64,000 bases of DNA from Lunatibacter salilacus (GTDB taxonomy: Bacteria; Bacteroidota; Bacteroidia; Cytophagales; Cyclobacteriaceae). Positions 34,360 to 43,576 of this stretch are shown here, in pieces. The DNA lies in assembly GCF_009797935.1 (NCBI RefSeq), contig NZ_VOLC01000002.1:372001-436000 (forward strand), given 5' to 3'. The notes under the pieces are model-generated. The model made no database searches. It was given only the letters and a program-made list of their open reading frames with translations, and was not told the origin of the DNA. The position numbers and the translations under genes are program-made. Within the stretch, counting starts at the first letter, position 1. The number at the start of each line of letters is the position of its first letter.

Positions 34360-35139
34360 TCAATTCACCTTTGCCATTCCGTTCTTGGCTGCTATTTCAT
34401 TAGCTAAGTTTAAATAGGCAACGGCACCTTTTCCGGTAGCGTCAAACGCTACTACGGGCAGACCAAAACTCGGAGATTCACTTAATTTGATGTTTCGGGG
34501 AATGATGGTCTCAAACGTCATGTTTTTGAAGTGCATTCGTACTTCCTCTACGACCTGATTGGACAACCTAAGCCGCACATCATACATCGTCAGTAAAATA
34601 CCCTCTATCTCCAGATGTTGATTTAATCTGGTCTGAATGATCTTAATCGTATTCAGCAGCTTACCGAGTCCCTCCAAAGCGAAATATTCACACTGCACAG
34701 GAATAATGACCGAATCCGCAGCGGTAAGCGCATTGATCGTGATAAGACCCAAAGAAGGAGAACAGTCAATGATTATAAAATCATAGTTTTGTTTTACAAC
34801 AGCGATGACTTCACGCATTTTTTCTTCCCTATTTTCCAAGTTGACCATTTCTACCTCGGCACCGACCAAGTCAATATGGGATGGTACAAGGTGAAGGTTG
34901 TCAAACTCAGTTTCTATGATAATTTCCTGAACATCTATTTCATCTACCATACACTCATAGATGCTGGTGCTGATGCTTTTGGGATCAAATCCAAGCCCAG
35001 ACGTTGTATTCGCCTGAGGATCTGCATCTATGACCAGTGTTTTAAACTCCAACACGGCCAAACTTGCAGCAAGATTCATGGCAGTGGTTGTTTTACCTAC
35101 CCCACCCTTTTGATTAGCGATCGCAATTACTTTTCCCAT
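34360..35139 (-). CDS. parA: Chromosome-partitioning ATPase ParA
   Basis: The 259-residue deviant Walker ATPase carries IANQKGGVGKTTTAMNLA at 7-24 and VIDADPQANTTSGLG near 37-51. A second acidic motif, IIIDCSPSLGLITINAL, follows near 118. It drives segregation of the origin region together with ParB. Its ATG shares one base with the stop of the upstream hydrolase gene (TAATG), so translation is likely coupled. Confidence 0.96.
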   Translation of the reverse strand: MGKVIAIANQKGGVGKTTTAMNLAASLAVLEFKTLVIDADPQANTTSGLGFDPKSISTSIYECMVDEIDVQEIIIETEFDNLHLVPSHIDLVGAEVEMVNLENREEKMREVIAVVKQNYDFIIIDCSPSLGLITINALTAADSVIIPVQCEYFALEGLGKLLNTIKIIQTRLNQHLEIEGILLTMYDVRLRLSNQVVEEVRMHFKNMTFETIIPRNIKLSESPSFGLPVVAFDATGKGAVAYLNLANEIAAKNGMAKVN

Positions 35140-35831
35140 TATTTTTTTCCAAGGGTAATACTTTTTCCAATTGTAAGCAACAGCAACTCTTTCCCGGCGG
35201 AACTTGCTGCTGCAAGAGCTGATTCTTTATCTATTTGAATGTAGGGAAAGGTGTCATAATGCATGCCAATAATCTTTTCCGTCCCCACAAAGTCAGCCGC
35301 TTTAAGTGCATCCCTGATTCCCATGGTAAAGTTATCGCCAATCGGCAATACGGCAAAATCTATGTCAAACTCCTCCCCTATGAGCTTCATGTCATAAGTC
35401 AGGGCCGTGTCACCGGCAAAATAAAAAGTCCCCTCTTCACTCTGAACAACAAAACCACCAGGATTTCCTCCCGACGATCCGTCCGGCAGCGTACTACTAT
35501 GCACCGCGTTCACATATTTTATAGTTCCAAAATCAAAGGACTTCGATCCCCCATGATTCATTGGGTGGACTTTTTCAATTCCTTTTTTTTCGAACCAACT
35601 TATAATTTCAAAATTAGAAACCAGCATTGCATTACTTTGCTTGGCAATAGTTTCTACATCTGCTACATGGTCTTCGTGACCATGGGATACCAAGATATAA
35701 TCCGGATTAATCGACGTTACATCAATTTGATCAGCCAGTTCATTGGGCTGGATAAAAGGGTCGACGAGAACTGTTTTGTCTTTGATCGTAAATAAAAACG
35801 TGGAATGCCCAAAATAGGTAATTTTAATCAT
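35139..35831 (-). CDS. Metallo-beta-lactamase-fold hydrolase (UPF0173 type)
   Basis: From the ATG at 35829-35831 the product is 230 residues with MIKITYFGHSTFLF at the start, the metal-binding HGHEDH at 50-55, TLPDGSSGGNPGGFVV in the middle and FAGDTALTYDMKLI near 145. The blocks match UPF0173 metal-dependent hydrolases, whose substrate is unknown. A longer frame would add 44 implausible residues. It is the first gene of the parAB-dapB-lepB operon; a TATATTTG element lies at 35862-35869 on the minus strand. Confidence 0.9.
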   Translation of the reverse strand: MIKITYFGHSTFLFTIKDKTVLVDPFIQPNELADQIDVTSINPDYILVSHGHEDHVADVETIAKQSNAMLVSNFEIISWFEKKGIEKVHPMNHGGSKSFDFGTIKYVNAVHSSTLPDGSSGGNPGGFVVQSEEGTFYFAGDTALTYDMKLIGEEFDIDFAVLPIGDNFTMGIRDALKAADFVGTEKIIGMHYDTFPYIQIDKESALAAASSAGKELLLLTIGKSITLGKK

Positions 35832-35861
35832 GTCTTTATTTTTATTTTTTTCAACGAAATA

Positions 35862-35869
35862 CAAATATA
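35862..35869 (-). promoter_or_regulatory. Candidate -7 element of the MBL-parAB-dapB-lepB operon
   Basis: TATATTTG on the minus strand, about 30 nt upstream of the hydrolase ATG. No clear -33 element was seen. Confidence 0.4.
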
Positions 35870-36000
35870 TCATTAAAAACCGAACCATATGTATATAGTT
35901 TTCCACACTGAGATGTGGAAAACAACCAATGGGAGTCCTATAAAAACCAACGCCAGCCCACAAACTTTACTTAGATTATTCCAATCCAACCGATTCAAAA

Positions 36001-36030
36001 GAAAGAGGCATTGTTACCAATGCCTCTTTC
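36001..36030 (-). terminator. Terminator downstream of yidC
   Basis: A 13-bp perfect stem (GAAAGAGGCATTG / CAATGCCTCTTTC) with a 4-nt loop lies 13 nt beyond the yidC stop on the minus strand. A short T run follows. Confidence 0.8.
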
Positions 36031-36042
36031 CGTCTCATCAAA

Positions 36043-37848
36043 TCATTGTTTTTTCTTCTTTTTGGAATCCGCACTTTTCATGGCTTCTTCCAATTTAACC
36101 TGAAATTTAGATTTCTTTTTATTGACATTTTTGAGCTTCGTCTCTTCTACTTTTGCCCTGATTTTTTCATCATCGACAAACTGCTTGATAAGGTATTGCT
36201 GACCGAAGGTCACCATATTGGACACAAAGTAATAGAAACTAAGTGCCGCAGGAAATGAGTTCAACACAAACATAAAGACCACCGGCATGATATATCCGAT
36301 ATTTTTCATGGGTCCCTGCGCTGTAGTCAGTTGGTTGTTGAAGTGGGTATAAGCGATTTGGGATACGGTCATCAACAAGGTGAACATACTCACATGTGAT
36401 CCATAAAAAGGAATGGTAAACGGCAGCTTGAAAAAAGTGTCATAGGTGGACAAGTCATGTGCCCACAGGAATGATTCCTGTCGCAGCTCAATAGAGTTCG
36501 GGAAAAAGAAGAACATGGCTAGCAAAAATGGCATCTGCAACACCATTGGCAAACAACCCGAAATCGGACTAACCCCCAGCTGACCAAATAATTTCATCTG
36601 TTCCTGCTGCATTTTGGTAGCATCATCCCCGTATTTCTCCTTCAATTCATCTATTTCCGGCTTTATTACCCTCATTTTAGCCATGCCTATGTAGGACTTA
36701 TAGGTAAGCGGCAAAAGAAAAAGCTTGATGATGAATACGATCAGGATGATTATGACCCCATAATTGCTGAAATAATCCTCCAAGAAATGGAAGAGATTTA
36801 CAATTATATACTTATTCACCCAGCTCACAAAAAAGTACCCCATGTCCACATTTTTATCAAAATCCGGAGCAATCTTTCTTAGGATATTGTAATTGTTGGG
36901 CCCGAAATAATATTGCACAGAGCCGGAATCGCCCGCTAGCCCGAGTACCAAGGAAGCAGACATGCTTTTTTCAATGCTGTCGCTGGTTTCATCTGTGGAT
37001 TGGGAAAGCGACGCTGTTGGAAAAAACTGATCTGAAATAATGCTTGATGTAAAAAACCGCTGCTTGAATGCCACCCAATGAAGAGGGGTACTAACCTGAA
37101 CTTCATCTTCTGAGTTACCCGTAGTCAGGTAATCATAGTCGCCGTCGGCGGTATAATAATTCATATAGGTCTTTAACCTAGACTCTTTAAGATCTTCCTC
37201 CAGCCTTCTTAAATCTCCTTCCCAAAGAATACTTACCTGTTGGTTGCTCAACTGGTTAGAAAGGTTTTGAAATTGAATTTGATGATCAAGCAGGTATCCC
37301 GACTCTTGAAGCGTATAAGTCCGTATGACGGCTCCTGAACCTAACTGAGCGGTAAAGACAACCTGTTTTGCAGGTACTTCGTCGACAGTAAGTTCCTTTT
37401 GGGAAACTTCAAAATATAATTCGTTGATATCGATCAGTCCATTCTGTACGGGTATTTGATAAGAAATGGTGGAAAATTCCTCCTCAAGAAGCCTTAGCGG
37501 CTCCATTGCCCACGTTTTATATTCTTTTAATTCCACGGTTTTCAATTCTCCACCTTTGGTGGAGAAAACAACCTGAATATCTTGATTTTCCAACGTCACT
37601 TCCTGAGCAGAACCTTCTGCAGCATCGGCAAAAACTCCGAATTTCTGTCGAAGTTGCTCGTTCTGCACGCTGTCTGGTTCAGATTCAGTTGAATCGATTG
37701 ATTCGGTCTCAGGAATTGTCTGAACAGCCTCCGTCTGTACGGGAGGAGCTTGTTCGGGAAGGGGTTCCGGACTACTCGCAAAGAAGAGCGAGTATACCAG
37801 GATTACTGCTGCGAAAAGCAATAGACCCGTCGCTTGATTTTTATCCAT
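36043..37848 (-). CDS. yidC: Membrane protein insertase YidC
   Basis: From the ATG at 37848 the product is 601 residues. It has an N-terminal membrane anchor (about residues 6-22), an acidic linker, a large periplasmic beta domain (about 70-340), and the conserved five-helix insertase core (about 345-560) with KPEIDELKEKYG, GVSPISGCLPMVLQMPFL and FPAALSFYYFVSN. The C-terminus is lysine-rich, ending in KKKKK, suited to ribosome contact. YidC inserts inner-membrane proteins alone or with SecYEG. The start MDKNQATG fits the family; an in-frame codon upstream would add six residues. Confidence 0.96.
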   Translation of the reverse strand: MDKNQATGLLLFAAVILVYSLFFASSPEPLPEQAPPVQTEAVQTIPETESIDSTESEPDSVQNEQLRQKFGVFADAAEGSAQEVTLENQDIQVVFSTKGGELKTVELKEYKTWAMEPLRLLEEEFSTISYQIPVQNGLIDINELYFEVSQKELTVDEVPAKQVVFTAQLGSGAVIRTYTLQESGYLLDHQIQFQNLSNQLSNQQVSILWEGDLRRLEEDLKESRLKTYMNYYTADGDYDYLTTGNSEDEVQVSTPLHWVAFKQRFFTSSIISDQFFPTASLSQSTDETSDSIEKSMSASLVLGLAGDSGSVQYYFGPNNYNILRKIAPDFDKNVDMGYFFVSWVNKYIIVNLFHFLEDYFSNYGVIIILIVFIIKLFLLPLTYKSYIGMAKMRVIKPEIDELKEKYGDDATKMQQEQMKLFGQLGVSPISGCLPMVLQMPFLLAMFFFFPNSIELRQESFLWAHDLSTYDTFFKLPFTIPFYGSHVSMFTLLMTVSQIAYTHFNNQLTTAQGPMKNIGYIMPVVFMFVLNSFPAALSFYYFVSNMVTFGQQYLIKQFVDDEKIRAKVEETKLKNVNKKKSKFQVKLEEAMKSADSKKKKKQ

Positions 37849-37910
37849 AATGTCAATTTTGCCCAATCATGTCGAAAAGGCCGTGAATGATTAATAGTAA
37901 TTCTAATGCG

Positions 37911-39530
37911 TTAATTTTGATGTTTGTTCTCAATTGCGGCTTTTACAAACCGGATAAACAACGGGTGCGGTGCCAGGACCGTACTTTTATATTCCGGGTG
38001 AAACTGGGTGCCGACGAACCAAGGGTGGTCTGCTAATTCAATGATTTCTACCAATCCACTTTCCGGATTTTTGCCTGCCGCAATCATCCCATAGGATTCA
38101 AATTTCTCCAAGTATTCATTATTGAATTCATACCGGTGACGGTGACGTTCATGAATTTTGGATTTACCGTACGCGGTACTGGACTTGGTTCCCTTTTCCA
38201 ATTCACAGATATATGAGCCCAACCGCATTGTTCCCCCGAGTTGGGTGATTCCCTTTTGCTGTTCCATCAGGAAAATTACGGGATTTTTAGTATCCGGGTT
38301 CATTTCTGTGGAACTCGCATCGTCCAATCCAATTACGTTTTGAGCAAATTCAATTACTGCAATCTGCATTCCCAAACAGATTCCGAAAAACGGGATCTTT
38401 TTTTGTCGGGCAAATTTAACGGCTTCTATCTTACCAACCAACCCCCGCTCACCAAAACCGGGGGCAACTAATATTCCATTCAATTCACCGAGTTTCTTTT
38501 CCACGTTTTCGGGATTGATCTCTTCCGACGAAATAAGCCTTAAATGAACCTTACATTCAAGCGATGCCCCCGCATGAATAAACGATTCAATAATGGATTT
38601 ATAGGCATCAGGTAGGGAAATATATTTGCCAATCAAGCCTATTTCTACTTCCTGCGTTGGGTTTTTAAGTCTTCCCAGGAATTCTTTCCATTGCTCAAGT
38701 TCTGTGTTGGTCTTGGAGGTGAGTTTTAGTTTGCTCATCACCCTTTCGTCCAATTTCTCCTTTTTCATTAACAAAGGCACATCATAAATGGTGTCCGCAT
38801 CCATGGCCTCTATTACGCAATTGAGCTGTACGTTACAGAATAGGGCGATTTTCTTCTTTACATCCTGAGGAAGGTGATGCTCTGTACGGCATACCAAGAT
38901 ATCGGGCTGTACTCCCGCTTCCAGCAATTGCTTAACAGAATGCTGGGTTGGCTTGGTTTTCAGTTCTTTGGCCGCCGCTAAATAAGGAATTAGTGTAAGG
39001 TGGATCACCAGGAAATTATTGGGGCCTAAATCCCACTTAGTCTGTCTGACAGCTTCAATAAAAGGCAAGGATTCTATATCGCCTACACAGCCCCCAATTT
39101 CAGTGATGATTACCTCATATTTATCTTCATTTCCAAGTTTGTAGAAATTTCGTTTTATTTCATCGGTTATATGGGGGACTACCTGTACGGTTTTTCCTAG
39201 ATATTCCCCTTTTCTCTCTTTAGTTATTACATTGTTGTAAATTCTACCCGTAGTTACATTGTTGTCCTGGGACGTCGATGTATTCAAAAAACGCTCATAG
39301 TGCCCCAAGTCCAAATCCGTCTCTGCACCGTCTTCTGTGACATAGCATTCTCCGTGTTCATACGGATTCAAAGTGCCGGGGTCAATATTTAGGTAGGGAT
39401 CAAATTTCTGAATAGTAACAGATATTCCTCGCGACTGTAATAATTTTGCCAAAGAAGCCGCGATTATACCCTTTCCCAATGAAGAAGTTACACCGCCGGT
39501 AATAAAAATATGTTTGGTTGAAGAGCCCAT
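37911..39530 (-). CDS. pyrG: CTP synthase
   Basis: The 539-residue enzyme aminates UTP to CTP. The N-terminal synthase domain opens with [20 protein letters not shown]; the C-terminal glutamine amidotransferase domain has GFGERG, the nucleophile Cys in FFGICLGMQ (about residue 385) and [10 protein letters not shown] near 515. The ATG at 39530 matches the usual MG/MSSTKHIF start. A TAATTTTG element lies upstream at 39573-39580 (minus). yidC follows 62 nt downstream, an arrangement probably read as one transcript. Confidence 0.96.
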   Translation of the reverse strand: MGSSTKHIFITGGVTSSLGKGIIAASLAKLLQSRGISVTIQKFDPYLNIDPGTLNPYEHGECYVTEDGAETDLDLGHYERFLNTSTSQDNNVTTGRIYNNVITKERKGEYLGKTVQVVPHITDEIKRNFYKLGNEDKYEVIITEIGGCVGDIESLPFIEAVRQTKWDLGPNNFLVIHLTLIPYLAAAKELKTKPTQHSVKQLLEAGVQPDILVCRTEHHLPQDVKKKIALFCNVQLNCVIEAMDADTIYDVPLLMKKEKLDERVMSKLKLTSKTNTELEQWKEFLGRLKNPTQEVEIGLIGKYISLPDAYKSIIESFIHAGASLECKVHLRLISSEEINPENVEKKLGELNGILVAPGFGERGLVGKIEAVKFARQKKIPFFGICLGMQIAVIEFAQNVIGLDDASSTEMNPDTKNPVIFLMEQQKGITQLGGTMRLGSYICELEKGTKSSTAYGKSKIHERHRHRYEFNNEYLEKFESYGMIAAGKNPESGLVEIIELADHPWFVGTQFHPEYKSTVLAPHPLFIRFVKAAIENKHQN

Positions 39531-39572
39531 AAGAAGGGTTAAATGAAATTTTGTTTGTATTCTTATGGGGCC

Positions 39573-39580
39573 CAAAATTA
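39573..39580 (-). promoter_or_regulatory. Candidate -7 promoter element of pyrG
   Basis: TAATTTTG on the minus strand, 43 nt upstream of the pyrG ATG. No -33 TTG at standard spacing was found. Confidence 0.35.
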
Positions 39581-39693
39581 GGTAAAATTATTGATTTTAA
39601 GAGTGGAATACGGATTTATATTTTGTCCACTAAACGCTTAGTGATTAAACTCCTGAATATTAACGGCATTTAGCCAGACCTCCCCGCCCTGCC

Positions 39694-40479
39694 TTACTTC
39701 TTGCGGTGGTATATTCCCGCATTTTTTATGGAATCTTGAGGTAATTTTCTACTTACGTGATCTTTAAAAAGCAAATTAAGTGGATGAAAAAGATTGCCAA
39801 AAAGTGTCCAGGGAATCGGATAATAAACATCCCTTCCCAACAGCAATTGGTAAATGTTTTTTGCGGCGTACCCTATATGGGTCCTGCTCTGGATTTTTTT
39901 CTCTCGGGGATGCTTTCCCGGGTGACTTCTTAGGTCCGCCAAATTTCCATCCAGATACGTGTGCATTTCCGATAACGTGGCTTCTGAGAACTTAGTTTTG
40001 GGCCTACCAACCCATGCAATGACGGAAACCAGTTCCTGCCAATAATCAGGTATCCACCTCCTATCTTTGTCATAAACCCTGGCAGGTCCCTTGGGATGCT
40101 CCGGCTTTCCCACAAAAAACACCTGAGGGTCCGAAAATTCCTTCCAGGCACTGGAGAGGTCTACCTGAGAGGCCTTGATATCATGCCAACCGCCACCCCA
40201 ATAATGCCAAAGATAGGTCCGGACATAGTCTGATTGATGGACGGCACTTAGGTATTCAAAAGCTGGATGTATCGGACTCTCTTCTGTGGACAGGGTTAAA
40301 AAACTTTTCTTATTTACCAAAACGACAGGAACTCCCGCATAAGTAAGCAAATAATCGAGACTCAACTTGCGGGCCTCAGGCATACTGCCCTCAGACCAGT
40401 AACAAAAAAGCACTTGAGGAACACCGTTGCATATCTGCAGGTGCCGAATGGATTGAATGTCTGTAATTAAGTTGTTCAT
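39694..40479 (-). CDS. Capsular polysaccharide synthesis-type glycosyltransferase
   Basis: The 261-residue protein resembles the Caps_synth/Gly_transf_sug families, which use a DXD-like region for nucleotide-sugar and metal binding. Here that region reads YWGGGWHDIK (about residues 91-100), close to the GGGxxDIK wording of Caps_synth proteins. Upstream lies YVRTYLWHYWGG, and the opening PQVLFCYW segment (about 20) matches the start of the fold. It probably transfers a sugar in surface polysaccharide synthesis. ATG at 40479 is chosen over an in-frame TTG at 40512. It lies alone between pyrG and the DUF389 gene on the same strand. Confidence 0.75.
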   Translation of the reverse strand: MNNLITDIQSIRHLQICNGVPQVLFCYWSEGSMPEARKLSLDYLLTYAGVPVVLVNKKSFLTLSTEESPIHPAFEYLSAVHQSDYVRTYLWHYWGGGWHDIKASQVDLSSAWKEFSDPQVFFVGKPEHPKGPARVYDKDRRWIPDYWQELVSVIAWVGRPKTKFSEATLSEMHTYLDGNLADLRSHPGKHPREKKIQSRTHIGYAAKNIYQLLLGRDVYYPIPWTLFGNLFHPLNLLFKDHVSRKLPQDSIKNAGIYHRKK

Positions 40480-40572
40480 TTGATTTTTTGAGCAGTAAAA
40501 ACATACCGCCAAACGTAATTTAAATTTACTTTACAATAAGATTAAGAAGTCTTTTTTAAGCGTGGAAAGGAA

Positions 40573-41952
40573 TTAGTCAATCATCAATGCAACCGAATCC
40601 GCTTTAGTTCTAACTTTCAACCAATTCCTAAGGCGATCTGTTTCACTTTTGGAGGGAACTCTGGTGAAAGTTGCAAAAGCTATCAATACCGTATCGCGCC
40701 TGTCTTCCTTCAAATTAGCAATCAACGATCTACTTACAGAAAAGGATTCCAACAAATTGTGGTTGATTTTTGCCTCATTTGCCAAATCCACCGTCATCTT
40801 GTTGGTTTCTACATATTGGGATATTTCTCTTTCCAAAAAAAAGATTTTTTCATCTTTATTTTGAATTAAAGTTTCGTTTCGTTCATACAAATCCTTGAGG
40901 ACGTCCGACCTGAGCATATTTATGTCCATACCATTGTCCCCACTTTGTTTGATTGACAAATAGGTATTGCTAAGGCTAAAAGCACCTGTTCTTTTTTGCA
41001 ATATTGCCAGTTCCTCATCGCTGATCCGCTCCCCCACCATGGCTATTTCAATGATGCTACTATCGGGCTCATAGATAAACTTTGAACTAATTATCTGGGT
41101 TCTAGGAAATTCAAACTCAGTGCTTACGAAGCTAGAAGCAGATTTTTCCCAAATCGTTCGCTTTACAATATTATATGCTAGGTAAATACTCGGCACTACC
41201 GTCAAGAGAGTAAAAAGTGTAATGTAATTCCGAACTGTTTTCTCCCGTTTGGAGTCCATAAACTCCTTTTTGGGAAAACTCATAAACCGAACGATTAAGT
41301 AGGTTGAGAGGCTTATAAAAACGGAATTGATAAAAAACAAATAAAAGGCTCCCAGAAAATAATATAAATTCCAAGTGGCGATTCCATATCCTGCCGTACA
41401 TAAAGGAGGCATAAGTGCAGTTGCAATGGCTACTCCGGGTATGGCATTGCTTTTCTCCTTTCTAGAACCGGCTATAATTCCAGCCAATCCCCCGAAAAGT
41501 GCGATCAATACATCCCAAATAGTAGGCTCCGTACGTGCCAATAATTCCGATTCGGCATCGCTGAGTGGGGTAAAAGAAAAATAAAGCGTTGATGTCATGA
41601 TACTGATAACCACCGCTATCCCCAGGTTCTTTAGCGATTTTTGGAGCAGTTCGAAATCGTTAATCCCGGCCGCCATGCCAATTCCCATGATTGGGCCCAT
41701 AAGTGGAGATATTAACATGGCTCCAATAATGACTGCTGTGGAATTAACATTTAGTCCCACCGAGGCGACCAGAATGGCAAATATCAAGATCCAGAGATTG
41801 GCCCCCCGGAATTCCACGTTTTTCCTTACATATTCGATGGTCTCCATTTCATCCTCTTTGCCCTCATGGAGATCAAATCGATCTTTGATGAAGTAAAGAA
41901 AGGTTGCAAACCGCTCTGTTATCCAATTTACATTTTTGTTTTCAGGAACCAT
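40573..41952 (-). CDS. DUF389 membrane protein
   Basis: The 459-residue protein has an N-terminal cytoplasmic segment ending in a glutamate-rich stretch, a DUF389 membrane core (about residues 55-235) with VGLNVNSTAVIIGAMLISPLMGPIMG and AIPGVAIATALMPPLCTAGYG, and a soluble C-terminal half predicted to be partly helical. The repeated ISPLMGP and ALMPPL turns are the family hallmark. Function is not established; transporter-like topology is inferred. Start set at the ATG at 41952. A TACTTTTG element lies at 41975-41982 (minus) with a TTG further up but at short spacing. Confidence 0.85.
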   Translation of the reverse strand: MVPENKNVNWITERFATFLYFIKDRFDLHEGKEDEMETIEYVRKNVEFRGANLWILIFAILVASVGLNVNSTAVIIGAMLISPLMGPIMGIGMAAGINDFELLQKSLKNLGIAVVISIMTSTLYFSFTPLSDAESELLARTEPTIWDVLIALFGGLAGIIAGSRKEKSNAIPGVAIATALMPPLCTAGYGIATWNLYYFLGAFYLFFINSVFISLSTYLIVRFMSFPKKEFMDSKREKTVRNYITLFTLLTVVPSIYLAYNIVKRTIWEKSASSFVSTEFEFPRTQIISSKFIYEPDSSIIEIAMVGERISDEELAILQKRTGAFSLSNTYLSIKQSGDNGMDINMLRSDVLKDLYERNETLIQNKDEKIFFLEREISQYVETNKMTVDLANEAKINHNLLESFSVSRSLIANLKEDRRDTVLIAFATFTRVPSKSETDRLRNWLKVRTKADSVALMID

Positions 41953-42048
41953 AAGCTTCAAAGTTTCGCAATTTCAAAAGTAAGTAAAAATAAAATTCCA
42001 AGGCTATCAACCCGCCCAGAATGTAATCATCGCAAGCAAATTTCCTTT

Positions 42049-42066
42049 ATGTGATAATTATTACAT
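42049..42066. promoter_or_regulatory. CRP/FNR-like palindrome in the DUF389/SQR divergent region
   Basis: ATGTGATAATTATTACAT is an 18-bp near-perfect palindrome (16 of 18 positions) with the shape TGTGA-N6-TTACA. It lies midway between the two divergent starts (97 nt from DUF389, 64 nt from the SQR ATG). Regulator unknown. Confidence 0.4.
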
Positions 42067-42129
42067 CTTGGATGGAAAGATACTCCTAAATTCGAAAATA
42101 TATAAAGTAAATTCAACCCAATATATACC

Positions 42130-43392
42130 ATGACACATTATCAAATCGTAATTATCGGTGGTGGGACAGGAGGAATAATGGTTGCTGCCCAATTGAAACG
42201 GGCCGATACTGCCCTAAAAATAGCGGTTATAGAACCATCTTCCGAACACTATTATCAGCCAGCATGGACGCTAGTAGGAGCCGGTACCTACGACATGAAA
42301 AAAACCGTCCGCAAAGAGGGACAATTTATCCCGAAAGGGGTGACGTGGATCCAAGATGCCGCTACTAAAATCGATCCAACATCCAACACTGTTGGTACCA
42401 GCCATTCAGGTGACATTTCCTATGAATATTTGGTGGTAGCCCCAGGATTGGTCATGGACTTGGATGGAATCCCTGGCTTAAGGGATAGCCTTGGTAAAGA
42501 TGGTGTATGTTCAAACTATACAGATCCAGAATATACTTGGGAGGTGCTTCAAAATTTTAAGGGGGGGAATGCTGTCTTTACCCAGCCAAATACGCCAATA
42601 AAATGTGGGGGTGCACCACAAAAAATCATGTATCTGGCAGAAGATTTTTTTAGAAAGCAAGGGCTTCGAGAAAAGACAAATGTAATATTTGCTACTCCTG
42701 GATCGGTGATATTTGGGGTGCCTGATTTTGCCAAAACGCTCAACAAAATCATACAAGAGCGGGATATATTTTTCAAACCTTTTTACAATCCAACGAAAAT
42801 TGATCCTATCAATAAGAAAGTACACTTTACTTATTCTCAAGCCGGTGTAAATAGTTGTATAGGGACAGAAGACAGCAAGATAAACGAGACTATTTCCGGG
42901 GAAACGGAAATCATTATGCCCTATGACATGCTTCACTTGGCACCTCCCCAAAAAGCTCCGGATTTCATTCGAAACTCACCCATTGTTCATCAAGAGGGAC
43001 CTTCAAAAGGATGGGTAAAAACAGATATCCACTCTTTACAACACGAGGATTTTCCGAATATATTTGCACTAGGCGATGTAGCAGCCCTTCCTACAGCAAA
43101 AACTGGAGCTGCTATCAGGAAACAGGCCCCGGTGGTCGTGGCAAATCTTCTCCATATGATTAAAGAAGGATCACTTTCTTCATTAAGCTATGAGGGATAT
43201 TCTTCCTGTCCATTGGTTACCGGATATGGTAAAATGGTCTTAGCAGAATTTAAATATAATAATGTACGGGACAGTGACCCTATTTTAAGCAAACTGATGG
43301 ATACCAGTAAAGAACAGTATGCCCTTTGGTTGCTCAAAAAATACGGACTCCCTTATTTATATTGGAACAAAATGCTACGCGGAAAGATGTAG
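42130..43392 (+). CDS. sqr: Sulfide:quinone oxidoreductase-like flavoprotein
   Basis: The 420-residue two-dinucleotide-binding-domain flavoprotein opens with the FAD motif VIIGGGTGGIMVAAQL at 6-21 and closes the FAD site with FALGDVAALPTAKTGAAIRKQ near 315. Cysteines at 127 (GVCSNY), 159 (IKCGGAPQK) and 360 (SSCPLV) match the three-cysteine set of sulfide:quinone oxidoreductases, which oxidise sulfide and pass electrons to quinone at the inner membrane. The C-terminal part (LWLLKKYGLPYLYWNKML) could be the membrane-associated helix. A relative acting on another substrate cannot be excluded. No persulfide dioxygenase or rhodanese gene is adjacent. Confidence 0.85.
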   Translation: MTHYQIVIIGGGTGGIMVAAQLKRADTALKIAVIEPSSEHYYQPAWTLVGAGTYDMKKTVRKEGQFIPKGVTWIQDAATKIDPTSNTVGTSHSGDISYEYLVVAPGLVMDLDGIPGLRDSLGKDGVCSNYTDPEYTWEVLQNFKGGNAVFTQPNTPIKCGGAPQKIMYLAEDFFRKQGLREKTNVIFATPGSVIFGVPDFAKTLNKIIQERDIFFKPFYNPTKIDPINKKVHFTYSQAGVNSCIGTEDSKINETISGETEIIMPYDMLHLAPPQKAPDFIRNSPIVHQEGPSKGWVKTDIHSLQHEDFPNIFALGDVAALPTAKTGAAIRKQAPVVVANLLHMIKEGSLSSLSYEGYSSCPLVTGYGKMVLAEFKYNNVRDSDPILSKLMDTSKEQYALWLLKKYGLPYLYWNKMLRGKM

Positions 43393-43483
43393 TTGGAACT
43401 CTCCAACCTTACCAAATAAATGATACACAAGAAAATAATCCACTCGAGAAAAGCAGGGTGGATTATGCTTTTTGTAAGTTCCT

Positions 43484-43499
43484 TATGACATCTGTCATA
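43484..43499. promoter_or_regulatory. Palindromic candidate operator upstream of pckA
   Basis: TATGACA-TC-TGTCATA is a perfect 16-bp inverted repeat. Its centre lies about 64 nt upstream of the transcription start predicted from the TAACTTTG at 43543, a distance usual for activator sites. Confidence 0.45.
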
Positions 43500-43537
43500 T
43501 TTTTAATAGATTTTTAGCAAGGATTTTTCAAATTTGA

Positions 43538-43566
43538 ATACGTAACTTTGAGTTTAACCTATCAAA
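43538..43566 (+). promoter_or_regulatory. Candidate pckA promoter; block shared with mgsA-pfkA
   Basis: AATACGTAACTTTGAGTTT contains the -7 element TAACTTTG at 43543-43550, 26 nt ahead of the ATG. AACCTATCA follows directly. The same 19 nt and the same following nonamer, shifted by two bases, precede mgsA. Confidence 0.55.
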
Positions 43567-43576
43567 TTAACTTGTT

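Noticed and set aside
39600-39693. Possible tRNA or small RNA between pyrG and the glycosyltransferase
   Set aside because: No cloverleaf, GGTTCGA-type arm or clear hairpin with T tract could be drawn.
42511-42951. 146-codon minus-strand frame inside the SQR gene
   Set aside because: Antisense shadow; Cys- and Ile-rich with no family resemblance, while the + strand frame carries FAD motifs.
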